This document shows positions 62,885 through 64,000 of a stretch of DNA of 64,000 bases, in pieces. The stretch spans positions 3,820,501 to 3,884,500 of the forward strand of contig NC_084590.1 of assembly GCF_033807715.1 (NCBI RefSeq), written 5' to 3'. The notes below the pieces were generated by a model, which was not told where the DNA came from, searched no databases, and saw only the letters and a list, made by a program, of their open reading frames with translations. Positions within the stretch are counted from its first letter, which is position 1; every line of letters starts with the position of its first letter. This DNA comes from Cololabis saira. Taxonomy: Eukaryota > Chordata > Actinopteri > Beloniformes > Belonidae. The position numbers were made by a program, and so were the translations under genes.

Positions 62885-63370
62885 TATGCTTTACCATTGT
62901 CTGGCTGGGATTCGCTATACCAACAATCTGCTGTTTGATTTCTCCAAAGTACAGATCAGAGCATTCTTCACTGCACTGGATGGCGTAAACAGCACTGCTC
63001 TGCTTCTTCCTCTGTGTTCTATCGCTAGGATGGTCTAGTTTCTGTCTGTGTGGTGCTGGGTTTGAAATGAACCAGAATGTTCTGTTTGATCTTTTCAGAA
63101 GTTGTAGGAACTGTTTCTGCCCGAGGGTATTGTGTTCTGATGACTCCTAGTTTGTGCTTCATAGGGTGATGAGACTGGTCCGTATTGGGGTCAGATAGAT
63201 GTCCAACAGGTCACAGATGTGCTCTGCAGTCAGCTCAGTGCGGTCTGAGGGTGTAGGATCGTGTGTCAGGCTTCCTCTCACCATTTCTGTAGCTTCCTTT
63301 GTAGGAATACAAGTGAATAAGGATGTAACATCATACGAAGCCTAGGTGTTTTCATTTCTAAGTAATCCAC
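62885..63370 (-). pseudogene. Penelope-like element remnant (RT start plus GIY-YIG region)
   Basis: On the minus strand the segment reads YDVTSLFTCIPTKEATEMVR and ELTAEHICDLLDIYL, part of the RT fingers of Penelope-like elements. It then jumps to HKLGVIRTQYPRAETVPTTS, the linker after RT, and finally AVYAIQCSEECSDLYFGEIK, the GIY-YIG-type endonuclease region in which LY-x-G-E replaces the motif's second half. The RT catalytic box is deleted and frames change twice. The nearby 63445-63540 ('gagaagcgaaacgtcttc', 'aacatgacctggatga') is a non-coding stretch I associate with the ends of such elements. Confidence 0.6.
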
Positions 63371-63545
63371 CTAAAAAAGTCAACAGCATGTAACAAGCTG
63401 TATTCCCACCAGCAGTCAGAAATGATGAATCTACTCGAATGAGAAGCGAAACGTCTTCAGAAAAACTATTCTACGTTCCAGCTGCCTTGAAGAAAAGATT
63501 TTTGGATATCAACATGACCTGGATGAGGAAGGACTTTCAGACATT

Positions 63546-64000
63546 TTAGGCAGAGAAAGATGTATTGTGCGAGCACACATCACAATTTGAGAAAAAAAAT
63601 TAAATGGGAGCAAAACCATGCATGTTTGCTAGGATCAATATGAACGTCCAATAATTACCTTGTTCACTAAGTTTAACTGGATGTCATCCCACAAACTCTT
63701 CCTCCCCGTCCTTGGAGCCTGTTGCAGAAATCATTCAACACATCTCTCACTTGGTTACTCAACTTGACCTCTATGAACATCAATACTGAAAAGTACATAG
63801 AGGTTTTAGAGAAACATATGCACCTTTCTGTAATGTTCATATTCTTCTATAAATAAAACATAAAAGTTGAACTTCATGCTCGCTTCAGCTAGCTGTTTAG
63901 TCAGTCAACGTACAATCTCCTCACCACCCTTCTTCTTTGTCTACCTGTGTTAACATACACTCTTCAAGGAGACTTCTGAGACTATACTGCCACCTATGGG
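63546..64000. other. No gene recognised
   Basis: AT-rich sequence to the window end with no supported feature. Confidence 0.4.

Overview
The window looks like a repeat-rich stretch of a ray-finned fish (teleost) genome. The evidence is the mixture of mobile elements: L2/Maui-type LINEs, Rex1- and Rex3-like LINEs, Gypsy and BEL/Pao LTR elements, a Penelope-like element, hAT, PIF/Harbinger and pogo DNA transposons, tRNA-derived SINEs and long CA/GATA microsatellites. I recognise no host protein-coding exon, tRNA, rRNA or CRISPR array. Every coding region I can name belongs to a transposable element, so this is most likely intergenic or deep intronic DNA.

1-4.5 kb: minus-strand Gypsy gag-protease-integrase debris, reversed in part and split by an L2/Maui 3' end; a broken BEL/Pao pol; an internally deleted L2. 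4.5-9.5 kb: low-information DNA, a TA microsatellite, and a truncated hAT transposase abutting a terminal-repeat element. 9.5-13.4 kb: an L2/Maui 3' end, a CA repeat and mostly unrecognised sequence. 13.36-17.76 kb: the best-preserved element, an L2/Maui LINE with an uninterrupted 1118-residue ORF2 and the C-terminal part of an SGNH-type ORF1. 18-24.5 kb: Rex3-like fragments, a decayed HARBI1-like transposase, a Rex1-like LINE with an open 585-codon RT frame, and a Gypsy RT/RNase H scrap. 25-31 kb: a decayed LINE pol of unknown clade, small hairpins and a GC-rich repeat.

31.1-34.5 kb is a nest: an L2/Maui copy split by an LTR-like segment, itself split by a 3,019-bp element with 16-bp terminal inverted repeats and TTA target duplications (PIF/Harbinger type). 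34.9-42.5 kb: a foldback sequence, Rex3 and L2 fragments and a pogo remnant. 42.5-45.1 kb: a GC-containing dispersed repeat, then a compact LTR element (two 239-bp LTRs, ATGTA target duplications, a tRNA-Lys1,2-type primer binding site, no pol). 45-64 kb: more LINE fragments, SINEs, three LTRs of one Gypsy family (one followed by a repetitive gag-like frame), a second pogo remnant, a BEL/Pao integrase fragment, the inverted mate of the 42.5-kb repeat, and Penelope-like debris.

The elements share no pathway. The window reads as successive insertions. The L2/Maui family dominates, with at least eleven copies or fragments. The 1.43-kb LTR element, with three differences between its LTRs, is probably among the youngest insertions. 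Clade names come from remembered protein and tail signatures, not from database searches.
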